A stretch of 64,000 nucleotides of DNA from Mytilisepta virgata. Its lineage: Eukaryota; Mollusca; Bivalvia; Mytilida; Mytilidae. Every line of letters starts with the position of its first letter. Position 1 is the stretch's first letter. Made by a program: the position numbers and the translations under genes. The stretch is from the NCBI GenBank assembly GCA_028015205.1, contig JAPWFG010000024.1, positions 930,001 to 994,000 of the forward strand, in the 5' to 3' direction. The notes beneath the pieces were generated by a model. That model was not told the DNA's origin, made no database searches, and saw nothing but the letters and a program-made list of their open reading frames with translations. Of the stretch, positions 48,071-60,600 are shown piece after piece.

Positions 48071-48438
48071 ATTAATTATAGCAAGCCGTTTTACTATTTA
48101 TTCTAACTTTATGATATCTAATAAACTTTATACGATATCTCAAATAGTTGATAAGATATCTCATATAATTTATAAGATAACTCATATAATTTATAAGATA
48201 ACTCATATAATTTTCTTTATAAGATATCTTATAAATTATATGAGATATTTTATAAACTATATGAGATATCTTATAAACTGTATAAGATATCTTATAAACT
48301 GTATAAGATATCTTATATACTTTATAAGATATCTTATAAACTTTAGAAGATATCTTATAAAGTATATAAGATATCTTATATATTATATGAGATATCTTGA
48401 AGTTAGAATAAATCGTATAACGGCTTGCCATAATTAAT
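48071..48438. mobile_element. Self-complementary element with AGATATCTTATA internal repeats
   Basis: Terminal inverted repeats of about 48 bp: the left end starts ATTAATTATAGCAAGCCG and the right end finishes CGGCTTGCCATAATTAAT, with a few mismatches. Between them about 270 bp are built from 12-32 bp units of ATAAGATATCTTATA(A/T)A, themselves palindromic, oriented so that the whole element can fold on itself at many registers. The arms of the first half read 'ataagataactcata', those of the second 'ataagatatcttata'. No coding capacity; the frames on both strands (KISYIVYKIS and RYLINCIRYL patterns) are repeat translations. Confidence 0.85.
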
Positions 48439-49576
48439 ATATAGTTCATGATATGTTTAGTTACTTTTTACATGCATGTAAGAATAATCATCAAGGATGC
48501 GGATCTAAGTTTAAGATTGAAAGAGCAATAATAGCGATGGATGGGGACAAAGGGACTGACGTGGGCTTTCGATCACGTATGTTATTGACTTTACTGAATT
48601 ATTCGAACGTTCGTGAAACTTTGCAACATGCTCTGTAAAGAATTCAGTCAACAACATAGGCTTGAAAATAGCAAGTTCTACGACTGTCCAAAATCTGACA
48701 AAATACAATGTATATCAATTAAATAATAATGCAGACAAGTATAATGTACCTGGACCGTTGAAGACAAGGAAAACATTTTCCGTGATTTACATGAATGCAA
48801 TGGTCTCCTAGGTTTTGTCAGAAAACGCATGCATTAGGACAGTCCTTTCCCATGGAAGGAGGAAAGGGGGGGGGGGTACTTGACTTTGATATTGGCATAT
48901 CTGTGACAACTACCCTTGGAGGACAGTCAATTAAAAAAAAATACCCGCTTCACGACAGGTAAGAGTAAACACATATTCTATTCACGACAGGCCATTACGA
49001 AAGAAAACATGCACTATTCAAAACAAAAATTGATAATCCTACGGATTAAATGTGAAGCCCAAACTTTGGTAGAATTTACAGAAAACATTGTTTTTAACAA
49101 ATAACATCTGTGTATAAAAGCGTTCAATTATGCACCTGATACAGAAATTACGATCCAGTTCTTAGCCGTGAAAATTCTACCCTTTACGGCTGCATGCTTA
49201 TACTACCAAGATAATTGAGAGTAGCCCCCGACCCCCCTCGGGACACAAGCCAACCTGGAAATGTTTGGGTGTTTTATGCAACTTGGTTAATGTTGATACC
49301 TTGTTTAATTCTACATAAACATATACCATGATCACTATTAAATAGTACACAACATATTACTCTTTCTATATCATCGAATCCGTTTCAGGGTTGTTGCCTC
49401 ATCGCTATCTTATCTCCATTGTTCATATCTTTATGAGGCTATAGCAGCAATGAATGACGACCTAAAGGCTGTTACAATGTACAAATGTACTGCAGATAAC
49501 TGGAGCTGACTAAGGACAATGAACAGGTCGATCTCCTTAAATTAGAACTGCTATGCCTTAGAGCAGAACTTGTTTT
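48439..49576. other. Non-coding DNA, nothing recognised
   Basis: No supported frame. A short G run lies at 48868-48877. Confidence 0.4.
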
Positions 49577-49872
49577 ACCCAGAACATGCGGGGCCTCGGT
49601 GGCCGAGTGGTCTAGGTAGTTCGTCATGACTACTACTGATCACTAGCCTGTCAACGCTGCGGTTATGAGTTCGAATCTCACCTGTGGCGGGGTGTGTTCG
49701 ACTCCGATCTTAATTGACAAGGATTGCCAATTTTCCTACCGAAGGTCGGTGGTTCTCTCCGGGTACTCCGGCTTCCTCCACCAATAAAAACTGGCCGCCG
49801 CGAAATGGCCAAAATGTGCTGAAAGCGGTTAAACCCCAACTAAACAAACAAACAAACAAACCCAGAACATGC
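49577..49872 (+). mobile_element. tRNA-headed SINE with 13-bp target duplication
   Basis: The SINE body is 49590-49859. It begins GGGGCCTCGGTGGCCGAGTG, where TGGCCGAGTGG is an A-box. A B-box-like GAGTTCGAATCTC follows, in a longer tRNA-Ser/Leu-like layout. The body contains 'ctccgggtactccggcttcc', and the 3' end is an AAAC repeat. Both sides carry the exact duplication ACCCAGAACATGC (49577-49589 and 49860-49872), which proves insertion by target-primed reverse transcription and sets the borders to the base. The enzyme must come from a LINE elsewhere. Confidence 0.93.
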
Positions 49873-50404
49873 AGAAAAGATCAACCGAACCTTAGAACGG
49901 TATAGAGTACTATTACACTAGCTCTCCTCTGGAGTAGTTTCGAATAGGAATATCTCTGTGACATTTTTTTTTTTTAGTTTTTGTGAAAGCTAAGGAGTTT
50001 TTTCAACTTCACGTATAATATTACGTGATTTCAAGCTTACGCAAAAGAGGAGTCTAGGGGGATATTGCTATAAAATGGACAACAATAAGCTGTACCAATG
50101 TTACATGTAAGTCAATGAAATGTTAGAGAGATATTTTATCGTGCAACATTATACAATGTACATTTAACTGATAAAAATATACACACCCAGATAAAAAGCA
50201 ACATGCAACTTTAAGAACAAGATCTGTAACATATGGTACAACTTCTCGAGATGAATCACAAAATTGTACTATTATTACTGACCCAAGAAAGAAGTACAAT
50301 TAGTCATTACTATCCTCTTTCATTCATAATAATATGAATAATGTGCGACATTAATAAGTTTTGACTTGTATTTGATCACCATTTTCCTTTGAAGCTTTTT
50401 TTTT

Positions 50405-50630
50405 TTAAATTGACGTTAGTTGCTGAGTAATTTTCTGCATAACAAAATAGCAGGATGCTTGGTTTATTGTAAAATTTATATCAATAAAATTCCTTGGTTC
50501 CAATTTTGATGCAAAAGATATGCAAATTTCGTCGATATACGACTCATCAGTTGTGCTCAAGGCCTGAAATGTTGAAAACCTAAGCAACAATCCAAAAAGC
50601 TGAAGAGCAAACTCAAAAATATAATTTTTT
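50405..50630 (-). repeat. Dispersed bivalve repeat, inverted copy
   Basis: On the minus strand: 'gagtttgctcttcagctttttgg', 'caacatttcaggccttgagcac', 'gatgagtcgtatatcgacgaaat', 'ttttgcatcaaaattgg'. Same family as 44.7 and 45.3 kb. An A-rich simple tract follows at 50640-50690. Confidence 0.75.
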
Positions 50631-50699
50631 TACTAAGAAAAAGCAAAAAAAAAAAAAAAACAAAAACAAAAAACAAAAAACAAAAAATTGAAATTTTAA

Positions 50700-51640
50700 A
50701 TGTACATGTATATTAAAACTAAAATGTTGTCTAATAAATCTAAATGTACGTCGTTAATTTGATTTTATAAGTTTTAACTTCCTTATACGCCAGAATAGTT
50801 TTTTAAAGCTGGAAGACGATTTAAAACATAAAGCAATTTAGTTTGTGAATTTATCAATATAATATCAAACGATGATCAGTATCTAGACAATGAAAATTTT
50901 GATTTTTTCTTAGATATTTCACTTCAAGTGGAAGCACACCGCTTTTCAGTGCTTCCAATGAACAATGTCTTTCTGCCTTCACATAAAATCTTTTTTTGTT
51001 TAATTTTTTTACATTTGTAGCACGGCAATACGATTATTTTATTACCTTATAGAATTTTAATTCGATCAGGTGCAGTTGAACTTTTCAACTTGAATGAACA
51101 ATGTATTAGTCATTTACCATTTCCATTCAAATGGATTTTAATGAAGCAGGTAGTCTGACAAATGTATGAATGCCTCAACGCTCAAAAGCAATACTGGATT
51201 GTGAAAAACATTTAAAAAGTTAATTTACCGAAGAAAATCATTCATGACAATACTTTGGAACACTAATGATAATACTTTGGAACACCAATGATAATATTTT
51301 GGAACACTAACAACATTTTCTGCAACAATAAAAAAAAACGAGGCTTAAAGTTTTCGATAAAATCGCAACCAAAAAAAAAATAATAATAAAAAAATATCGA
51401 CAGAAAAAACTTTTAAAAATGTAGAAACAAAACAAAACAAAAAAATTAATTGTAAAATGAAGACTACATGTATATCAATGTATATTTTTGTTGTTATTTT
51501 TTATGTTTTTGGTAATTCTCTTCTATGTCATTGAATGAACAATTGTGTTTCACAAAATAAGGTCTGAACTAATGTCAAATTCGTAATTTAACAAAAGATG
51601 TGGAAACAGTGGTTTCATCATTTATATTCGTATTTTTGTG
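50700..51640. other. AT-rich non-coding DNA with a short tandem repeat
   Basis: The phrase 'aatactttggaacac(t/c)aatgat' is repeated three times around 51250-51310 (about 25-bp period). Nothing else recognised. Confidence 0.45.
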
Positions 51641-51654
51641 GGAAACTAGGTTTG

Positions 51655-51730
51655 TTTTTGTTATAAAGAGGACAAATATACCTGAGGAGCAATCCAAAAA
51701 AATTAATCCATTAGACAGGATAAGGTATTC
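51655..51730 (-). repeat. Short dispersed repeat, inverted copy
   Basis: The minus strand reads 'aatggattaatttttttggattgctcctcaggtatatttgtcctctttat', matching 40520-40585 and, partly, 4580-4635. Confidence 0.7.
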
Positions 51731-53827
51731 TATTTTAGTTTTAAAAAGCGAAGAACAAAAGCGTATTATATATCCAAAATGCAAATTAGATTCGTTATGA
51801 AAAGACATCAAAGTCTTTTTAAAGAAAGAAAAAAGATATTAAATATCTGTTGGTACATTCTTGACGTAAAGCTTTGAACTATTAACAGAAATATCAGCGC
51901 TAATATTATATACTAGAAATAGAAAACATATATTCTTTGTTCGAATATAAACATAAGTTCATTTTTAAACTTCCAAGAATAAATTTCTATGAAAAAAAAT
52001 ACTTAAATAAGTCAGTCTGAATCTGAAAAGTCCAGCTAGGGAGTTTCACTTACATGTATTAGAAAAAAAAAATAGCAATGCGATTACATACATGATATAT
52101 GGGTAGAGATTAAACTTTTTGTTCACTTTCATATAGCATTTGACATGCGACAGCGACATGTTTTTCTCATCTCGGTAAGATGTATGGATTGACAATCACA
52201 ATTAGCACTGACTACCTAGAAGAATCAAGATGAATTCAAGTGAATTGAGAAATAAATTTCGTTTTGAACCAACGAAAGACGAATAGAAAGAAACCATCTG
52301 TAAACGATCTAAACATCTGAATCATGTCAATAGAGAGGTATATTTGCGAAAAATACTAGTTTTTAAAAATATGTATCAAGACGCCAGCCGAAGGATGTTT
52401 AGTCTCTAGACTAGCAGTTTTAGCAAATATTCTAAGTTTTTAGGAGACATGTATATCTGTTTAATTAAACCGAATATTATTTACATTTGTACCAAAAACA
52501 CAATAATGATAAAGACGATACGAGCATCATGCTTACGGGATTATATTTTTTTTCAAACACTCCTCTGCTGAGGGTATAAAAAGACAAATCCACATGACCT
52601 TGAAATGGAGTAAAAACGAAATGATATGTGAAAAAATACCACGACAATCAGAATCGTTTTCACCCTCATTTTTCACAATAACAGTAGGAATGTATTATAT
52701 AATATAAAATAAATGCTTGTCCTAATCTAAATAATCATATTTCCTTTAAGGTCTAATTCATACCGGACAATATAAAAAAAAAAAGTGAAAAAGGAGGGTT
52801 GGGTTGCCACATACATGCTATATAGAAATTGCATTGCAGTAATTACACTGTAGATACCTGAAAGCAGCTAGTGTAAGAAACAATTTTGCAATATACACTG
52901 AATTTGTAAACACATCAAACATGTGTACCTGCATTTTATTGATTGATAAATTGAATGTTTCTTTTTATTTAAGTGGCAGTAATACCGTTAAATCAATCAG
53001 AAGACAGCGGTTACCAATTAACATATATAATTAACGTGATTAACCAAGTTACTGAAAGTAATTGGATGATAGATTTGTTTTGGTTAGTATATTTATTACA
53101 TTATGTGAAAACATGTTTACATGTAACTATTTGCAAATCAACAAGTAAGATATGATTTATTTCATGTATGTGTAAATGTGACTACTTTACGTTTTTTATA
53201 GCTGTCACACTGTCCAGGGGTATATGTATCATCAGCCGTAGTTACTGTCACTGCATGCCTGTAGTCATGTACATGTACTATTTTGAATGAACCCTTTTCA
53301 GTTTTTTGGTTGACCCATCACTTCATGTTTGAATTACTGTTGTTTCTTCCCACAACGTCGACCTTGAATACTTTGATAAAATGTGCACATGTGTATCACA
53401 AATTTTTAATCACGCTTTTAATTAAAAAAAAACTCCGCACATCTGCAATTATAAAGTAAACTTTAACTAAATACGATGCCATCGAAAAAGTATTTTAATT
53501 TCTGGTAATCGAGGCTAAAATTTGAAATTCAAAACACTACAAAACTAAGATTCTTAAACTGAACTTTTATTTCAAATCAAGCAGGTTCAGTTTATTTCCC
53601 TACATATATAGAAGTTTATGGAATGGTTCATATACCTGAACTTGAGATCGACATTTGCGAAAAAACAAAGCCAAACTGATTTGGATGATAATGGGTCGCT
53701 TGAATTATAACTCTACATTACAGATATTGTGTTAGATAAATATTCATCTACAATGTTTACATGTACATGTATGAAACAGTTTAACGACATGTTTCAAGCT
53801 TATCTATTCAAAGTACACATATCAGTA
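51731..53827. other. Region upstream of the GGACT gene
   Basis: No coding exon recognised. The short frame at 52973-53155 lacks support. Untranslated 5' exons of the following gene could lie here but cannot be seen. Confidence 0.4.
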
Positions 53828-55256
53828 ATGGCTGCTACATGTATACACAAGGTGTTTGTATTTGGTACGCTAAAAAGAGGACAGCCGAATTTCTCTACAC
53901 TTGACAATTCACCGAATGGAACCGCTGTATATGAAGTGGAGGCTACTACGGTAGACCTATACCCAGTGGTTATTGCCAGTAGATGCAACATTCCTTTTAT
54001 GTTACCTGTGGCAGGTGTCGGTAAGGTAATACATAATTACATCATAAAAATGTAATGGAAAATTTGAATGATATCTTGTTTATTTAAACATAGGATTGGC
54101 TAAACTGTGCATTGTACTTGTCTAATGGATGTGCTTTTCTAATACATCTACATGATGCAGGTCGAATACAAATGAAAAGAAAGATAACTTAATATTTTAT
54201 TTATTTATTCGCGTTTAAGTATGCGTAAAACTGACACAAACAAGGTTATATCGTATAAACTGTTAAAAAATTGGAAACATTCCTTATAATTTAATTTCCA
54301 AACAGAAGTACAATGATTCATCGATTCAAGCATCATGATGACAAGGGACTATTTGAATTTACAAGTGGCGGATTAATCAACCGTTGGTGATGTCACAAGA
54401 CCAAACCAGGTTATACAGTATAACCAATGTTGTTTCATGCTGTTCAGCGAACCAAAATGCAGTATTCAAATCAAATTAAATTATTAATTCATATAATTCG
54501 TTGACAGAACAACTTACCCGCATCAATTACATAGATAAGAAAAGTTCTAAATTTAGAAACAAGGCGCTAGTTGAGGTTCCATTTCTGCTTGAAGACTATG
54601 CCGGTAAAAAATAAGAATCAGCATGAAATGGGACAGAAATACACGCTATGCGTTTTTTAAAAGTTATAAACTATGATAATACCATACTGTTCTGTTGATC
54701 CTCAATATTACTTGTAAAACTGTATAATAATAACACAAATCTCTGTATTTTGAATGGATAGAATGAATCATGATAGAGAGACAAATCATTAAATAATAAA
54801 TAAATAAATAAATAAATAAATACCAAACGTTCTTTCATTCTTAACGTTAATTTTGACATTACTTATTGCTTAAAAATTAATGTACATGTACACTGTAATA
54901 TTTCCGTATATAAACATTCCAGTTAATGATTATAAAGAAGGGAAAAAAGTTCCGAAAATTAAAATGTATTTGAAATTTTACAGAATGTTGTTGGAGAAAT
55001 TTACAACGTGGATGACAAAATGCTGAATTCTTTAGACGAATTAGAAAGACGTCCAGAAATTTTAGACCGATGTGAAATCGCTGTGAAAATGAACGGAAAT
55101 ATTGTTAAATGTTGGTGTTATCATCTAGTGAACCACCGAAAAGAATTATTAAAGCTGCCAATGATTGAAAATTATGATTCGAATGGTCCACATGGACTCC
55201 CGTATGTTCCGAACTCCATGGCAGTTTGCAATGATTTTTCCGACGTGCAGAATTAA
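53828..55256 (+). CDS. GGACT: Gamma-glutamylaminecyclotransferase (AIG2-like), two coding exons
   Basis: Coding exons are 53828-54025 and 54984-55256 with a phase-0 intron, giving 156 residues, close to the about 153 of the human enzyme. The enzyme releases free amino acid and 5-oxoproline from gamma-glutamylamines such as those left by degraded transglutaminase cross-links. It acts in the cytosol as a monomer with the AIG2/GGCT fold. Seen here: KVFVFGTLKRGQPN near the N-terminus (the family Y-GTL motif, with Phe for Tyr), YPVVIA and IPFMLPVAGVG, then VVGEIYNVDDKMLNSLDELE, whose first Glu matches the catalytic acid of the family, and the C-terminal NYDSNGPHGLPYVPN. The ATG at 53828 is preferred over an in-frame one at 53729 because it places the motif where the family has it. 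The donor used is AAG|GTAATA; GTAAGG five bases earlier would break the frame. Confidence 0.93.
54790..54822. repeat. AAAT microsatellite in GGACT intron
   Basis: About eight AAAT units in the intron between the two coding exons. Confidence 0.95.
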
Positions 55257-55501
55257 AATTAACATTATGAAAATGAAGTAAAAAGTATTTCTCCTATTCC
55301 TGACGTGTTTACTCGGTGGGTTAAAAATACATAATATCTTTAACCACTTCCCGGTGATTAAATTTCTACGTGGGAATTACCGCCCTTTTTCTACAGTTAT
55401 TAGAACGATAAACTAGAGAAGTCCCGAAATGACGTCTATGTAAACAAACTACATAGCAACGACATTTTCTTGAGGTTTTTGTCGATAATCATAGGAGAAA
55501 C
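55257..55501. other. 3' flank of the GGACT gene
   Basis: No clear AATAAA close to the stop codon. Nothing else seen. Confidence 0.4.
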
Positions 55502-55665
55502 AGATTCTCCTTCAATTTACTCTTGAGTTATGGAATTTCTCACCCCCTCAATAGTTAAATTTTAGATTTTAACACGCTCGCTAAAGGCTCGCGTGTTGAA
55601 AATCTAAAATTTAACTATCTCGGGTGGAGAAATTCCATAACCCACTCGTACCTGAAGGAGAATCT
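55502..55665. repeat. Foldback hairpin element with TCGCTAAAGGCTCG loop
   Basis: Arms of about 75 bp: AGATTCTCCTTCAATTTACT (55502) pairs with the closing GTACCTGAAGGAGAATCT (55665), and the inner AGTTAAATTTTAGATTTT pairs with AAAATCTAAAATTTAACT exactly. The loop is TCGCTAAAGGCTC. Confidence 0.9.
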
Positions 55666-58340
55666 ATATGTAATTGTATCATGTATATTATTAATTTATA
55701 AATAGAAGTACTTGAAAGGTTACCTATGCCATGTTTATGGTCATGGAAATTTAGTAATATTTTATGACATTCAATGTATGATGTTCATAGAAAATATATT
55801 ATTATATAGGATCTTAAAAACAAATTGCTCAAAACTATCCTAGAATTGAGGTCTTTCGTAGGGAGAGAGAGAATTATTAATTGCAAAAGCTATGAGAAGT
55901 TTGCGCTGGTTGCAACTTTATACATTTATAAGAAATCTGAAAATGTAAATGTAGAAACTGTTCCTAGAATTTGGTACATTTATGAAAAGAACAAAAGAAG
56001 CTGTAATTCGAGATTCAGCCGTGTATTCACCCATAATAATATGTTGGTATAATATGCAAATTAGGATATACAAGGTAACCTAATCGAGATAGTTTGGTAA
56101 AAGTAAATCCTAATTAATTGAATTCGAATTATTTTCACCTGCTTGCATGTACAGATTTTTATTTTTATACATTACCGTGATTCAAATTGCATATACACTC
56201 TGTATATAGTAAATGCCACTCTTCGTGGAAGACACATTATGGCTTTGTACACAACACGTGTGATTGCCTTCTTATGGTCACTATGGTAACAATAAGCAAT
56301 CATTGGAAAAACATAGTATTTTACTTTTCATGCCATAGTAAAAACGAATCAAACTCTGTGAAAATCGTTTCCCCAAACCGAAACTGGGTTATTTCTCTTT
56401 GCATACGGCTTCAAATTTAAAAAAAAAATCACCGTCATAATTGTGATGTTGATTTGGTGGATGAAATAAAAAATACTGCTGTACTAAATCTCTGCAGGAG
56501 GCCTCCTGCCGTCTGCAACATCGTTTAATTTTCGGAACAATTAAATGTACAGATATACCTTACGAAGAGAGATCACACTCGAAATGTTACGAATTGATTC
56601 CTGACGTGCTTAGACTAGCGAAGGGTTTATACGCTTTTTCATATACCCCGGTAGCGCGGAAACCCATATATCCATGAGAAGTTCATTGGAATTGTGGATA
56701 TGCAAGAAATACAGTCTGGCAATCAACTAATCAGCATCCATGATTTTTATTATAAGATATTACATGTATAATTAATACAGGTATATACAAGTAATGGTTA
56801 TTAATCCCAGTTGGGTTTTCCCATAAATATCGTGTGAATTTTTCGTAGTTTTAGTTTTACTATGTTTTTTAAAGAGAACCTAAATGTTTAATAAAGTCCA
56901 AATAAAGACCATAGTATTCTTTTAATTTTCTAAAGTCCCCCATAATGCAGTTGCTACACATGTCCTTTAATTCATGCACAAAGTTTGTCCTTTGTTTATT
57001 GTATTCGTTCCCGGCATGAATTTATCGATATTAAAAACAAATTCGCCGGTTCGAGCGGACTTCTTTTCTAAATGTCAAATTTTTGACACATCTATAGCAG
57101 ACAGGGAAATAAAAAAAAGATACACTGCCATAATTTGCTTAAGAGACATAGAAACAATGACGGGACACACCAGTTTACGTGTTAGATATGTTGGTGAAGG
57201 GTGTTCGCTGGTCATATATTTGAATTTTTGTCAGATGTTCAGAATCCTCTTGTTTCATCCATTTCAATGCCATAAATTATTTTTCCCGCTAACACCCATT
57301 TTTCTTTTCAGAAATATTTTGCACACAGAATAATACACATGTAAGCCATTTGTAAAAATCTTATAAAATCCTTGTTATTATTTAATGGTTTTTGAGAAAT
57401 AAAACATGTCAATCATGATAAAGCTATGTAAAATCAAGAGAGCCTATTTAATCTCAACAAATTTTCAATGGCTTATATCTCGAAAACAAGCACACGGACC
57501 TATAATGTTTTTTCGCTCTTTTAGTTCCTTCATGAATCCACTGTCAATATTTACCAGTGTTATGAAAAGCTTGTTATTTTGAAATCCTTAAGTACGTGTA
57601 TAGTGCATAATTACCCATGTCATTGCATGTTTGACTGACAAATCTTAAAACTTATTCTAAGGAGAAAATCAATGAACAGTAACAACAATTGTCAATTAGC
57701 TCGCATGGATAGTGACGACAATGAGCTACATGTATCTCTGACAAAATTGTGTCTCTTGTTACACGTGTGATGCATAAACAACCATTGAAATTATTCAGTA
57801 TAATAACTGTCAACTTTCAGTTGGTATTTTCGATACATCAAATGTCCTTGTTCCTGTAGTATGAGACTTCTTTGAGAACAGCAAACTCCACAGTTAAAAC
57901 ATTCACATTATTTACTAGTTATGAAATCTCTTAATTGCTCATTTAAGTGGAATAATAAACATGTTCACAAAAACAAACCGGACATAAAGATCATGAAATA
58001 TTTAAATTAGTGAATTGATAGATATTAATTGTCTAAACACTCTTTAAATTTTAAATCCCTTTCCCTGATATACAAATGTTTTGTATAAAAATCTTGTTGT
58101 CTGCTTGACTTTGATGTCTACAAAAATGTGTTATGCTACGATTCTTAGTAAAGTGCATTGGCGGACTGCATTTATTAAAGAGTTTAAGGGGGGAAGGGGC
58201 ATGGGAGGAAGGAAGGAATATAGATAATTATTGCTTTCAAAGATTTTATCAAGAACGGCACATTAAACAAAACGAGGAAAAAATTCAAGGACTACACACA
58301 TGACACAGTCAAATAATTTATCTGAAATCAAATATGATAA
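55666..58340. other. Non-coding DNA, nothing firmly recognised
   Basis: Two open frames (55825-56052 and 56974-57333, 75 and 119 residues) have no splice signals or family resemblance that I can support, and they start and stop in AT-rich surroundings. I would not call them genes. Confidence 0.4.
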
Positions 58341-58499
58341 AAACAAGAGGCTCAGTGGGCTGAGCCTGTATCGCTCACCTGGCAGTCACAAACTTTTGAT
58401 TTGACAGACTAGATTGATTTCTGGAAACTTTGTAAATGATCTTCTATAAATGCTTCATACCAAGTATAAGTTCATTGGCCAAACGGTTTCAGAGGAGAA

Positions 58500-59255
58500 G
58501 TTTTAAATTTTGACCGATCAGAACATATAAAGGTTTCTGGTGGCAATTTTGTTTCACGGACTAAAAAGATTTATGCAAAGTTTGTAAAGGACCTTCCATA
58601 GATGCTCCATACCAAAAATCAGTTCATTTGGCTTTACGGTTTCAAAGGAGAAGAACTTTTAAATTTCGACCAATCAGAACATGTAAATGCTTATGACGGC
58701 CATTTTGTTTCACAGACCAGGAAGATTTATGCAAACTTCCTAAAGGACCTTCCATAGATGCTCCATACCAAAAATCAGTTCATTCGGCTTTAAGGTTTCA
58801 GAGGAGAAGAAGTTTAAAATTTTGACCAATCAGAACATGTAAATGCTCATGGCAGTCATTTTGTTTCACGGACCAGGCTGATTTATGCAAATTTTGTAAA
58901 GGACCTTCCATACATGTTCTATATCAAAAATCAGTTCATTTGGCTTAACGGTTTGTAAGGAGAAGAAGTTTTACATTTCTACCAGTCAGAACATGTAAAT
59001 GCTCATGGCGGCCATTTTGTTTCACGGACCATGATGAGTTATGCAAATTTTGTAAAGGACCTTCCATAGATCATCCATACCAAAAATAAGTTCATTTGGC
59101 TTTACGGTTTCAGAGGAGAAGAACTTTTAAATTTCGACCAATCAGAACATGTAAATGCTCATGACGGCCATTTTGTTTCACGGACCGGGAAGATTTATGC
59201 AAATTTCCTAAAGGACCTTCCACAGATGCTCCATACAAAAAATCTCATCATCACC
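58500..59255. repeat. Tandem repeat, about 155-bp period, five copies
   Basis: GATTTATGCAAA-type starts occur at 58569, 58723, 58880, 59036 and 59191. Each unit contains 'aaaggaccttccatagatg', 'aaaaatcagttcattt' and 'cagaacatgtaaatgc'. Confidence 0.9.
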
Positions 59256-59559
59256 ATTCACTAAGGATACCATGTTTACTTTAAAAACCAAATATTGTTG
59301 AAATCTGAGCAAGTGTAAAAAATGGCGGAAAAATGGCAGCCATTTTAAAAATGGCCGTCCAAAACTAACTTTCATCATCACCATTCAACTTGGGATACCA
59401 TGTTTACCTTGAAAGTAGCTTTCATCTTCATTTTCTTTCTATAATTCAGGAAAAAATAGCAAAAAACAGCATTTTGACCCCTATGTTCTATTTTTAGTAA
59501 GGGCGGACATGTTTTTCGACCAATCAAAAATCCAAGCATTAACTTTTTGCAGGATACCC

Positions 59560-60600
59560 TAAGAAACAATCTTACCAAGTTTCATTTGATTTTGAATAGT
59601 AGTTTCAGAGAAGAAGATTTTTGAAATAATAACATAAAAAAAGCCAAAAATGTCAAAAAAGGGCAATAACTCTAACATCAGTTGACAGATTTTCACGAAA
59701 ATCAGCACACAGGTAGCTCTCATCATGTTGAACACTTTCCACCTGCCAGAATTTGCCGTAACCTAATGATTTTTGAGATATTTGCGAAAAACTGTTGTTT
59801 GACACCTATGTTCTATTTTTAGTAACAGCGGCCATGTTTTTCGACGAATCAAAAATCCCCACATCAGTTCTATGCAGGGTACCCCAAGGAACAATCTTAC
59901 CAAGTTTCATTTGATTTTGAATAGTAGTTTCAGAGAAGAAGATTTTTGAAATAATAACAAAAAAAAAAGCCAAAAATGTCAAAAAATGGCAATAACTCTA
60001 ACATCAGTTGACAGATTTTCACGAAAATCAGCACACAGGTAGCTCTCATCATGCTGAACACTTTCCACCTGCCAGAATTTGCCGTAACCTAATGATTTTT
60101 GAGATATTTGCGAAAAACTGTTGTTTGACACCTATGTTCTATTTTTAGTAACAGCGGCCATGTTTTTCTACGAATCAAAAATCCCCACATCAGTTCTATG
60201 CAGGGTACCCCAAGGAACAATCTTACCAAGTTTCATTTGATTTTGAATAGTAGTTTCAGAGAAGAAGATTTTTGAAATAATAACATAAAAAAAAAGCCAA
60301 AAATGTCAAAAAAAAGGCAATAACTCTAACATCAGTTGACAGATTTTCACGAAAATCAGCACACAGGTAGCTCTCATAATGCTGAACACTTTCCACCTGC
60401 CAGAATTTGCCGTAACCTAATGATTTTTGAGATATTTGCGAAAAACTGTTGTTTGACCCCTATGTTCTATTTTTAGTAACAGCGGCCATGTTTTTCGACG
60501 AATCAAAAATCCCCACAACAGTTCTATGCAGGGTACACCAAGGAACATTCATACTAAGTTTGGTTCTAATTAGTCAAGTAGTTTCAGAGGAGAAGAGTTT
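59560..60600. repeat. Tandem repeat, about 327-bp period, about three copies
   Basis: GTTGACAGATTTTCACGAAA occurs at 59681, 60007 and 60335. Copies are nearly identical, for example 'ctttccacctgccagaatttgccg' in each, so this array is younger or better homogenised than the 155-bp array beside it. Confidence 0.92.

Noticed and set aside
48072..48449. Overlapping 108-125 residue frames with KISYIVYKIS or RYLINCIRYL repeats on opposite strands
   Set aside because: They are direct translations of a self-complementary tandem repeat element, which is open on both strands by its composition.
56974..57333. 119-residue open frame
   Set aside because: No splice borders, no recognisable domain, AT-rich surroundings; most likely chance.
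58500..60600. Regularly spaced repeats that could be mistaken for a CRISPR-like array
   Set aside because: Units of 155 and 327 bp are contiguous tandem repeats without short conserved repeats and unique spacers, and the genome is eukaryotic.
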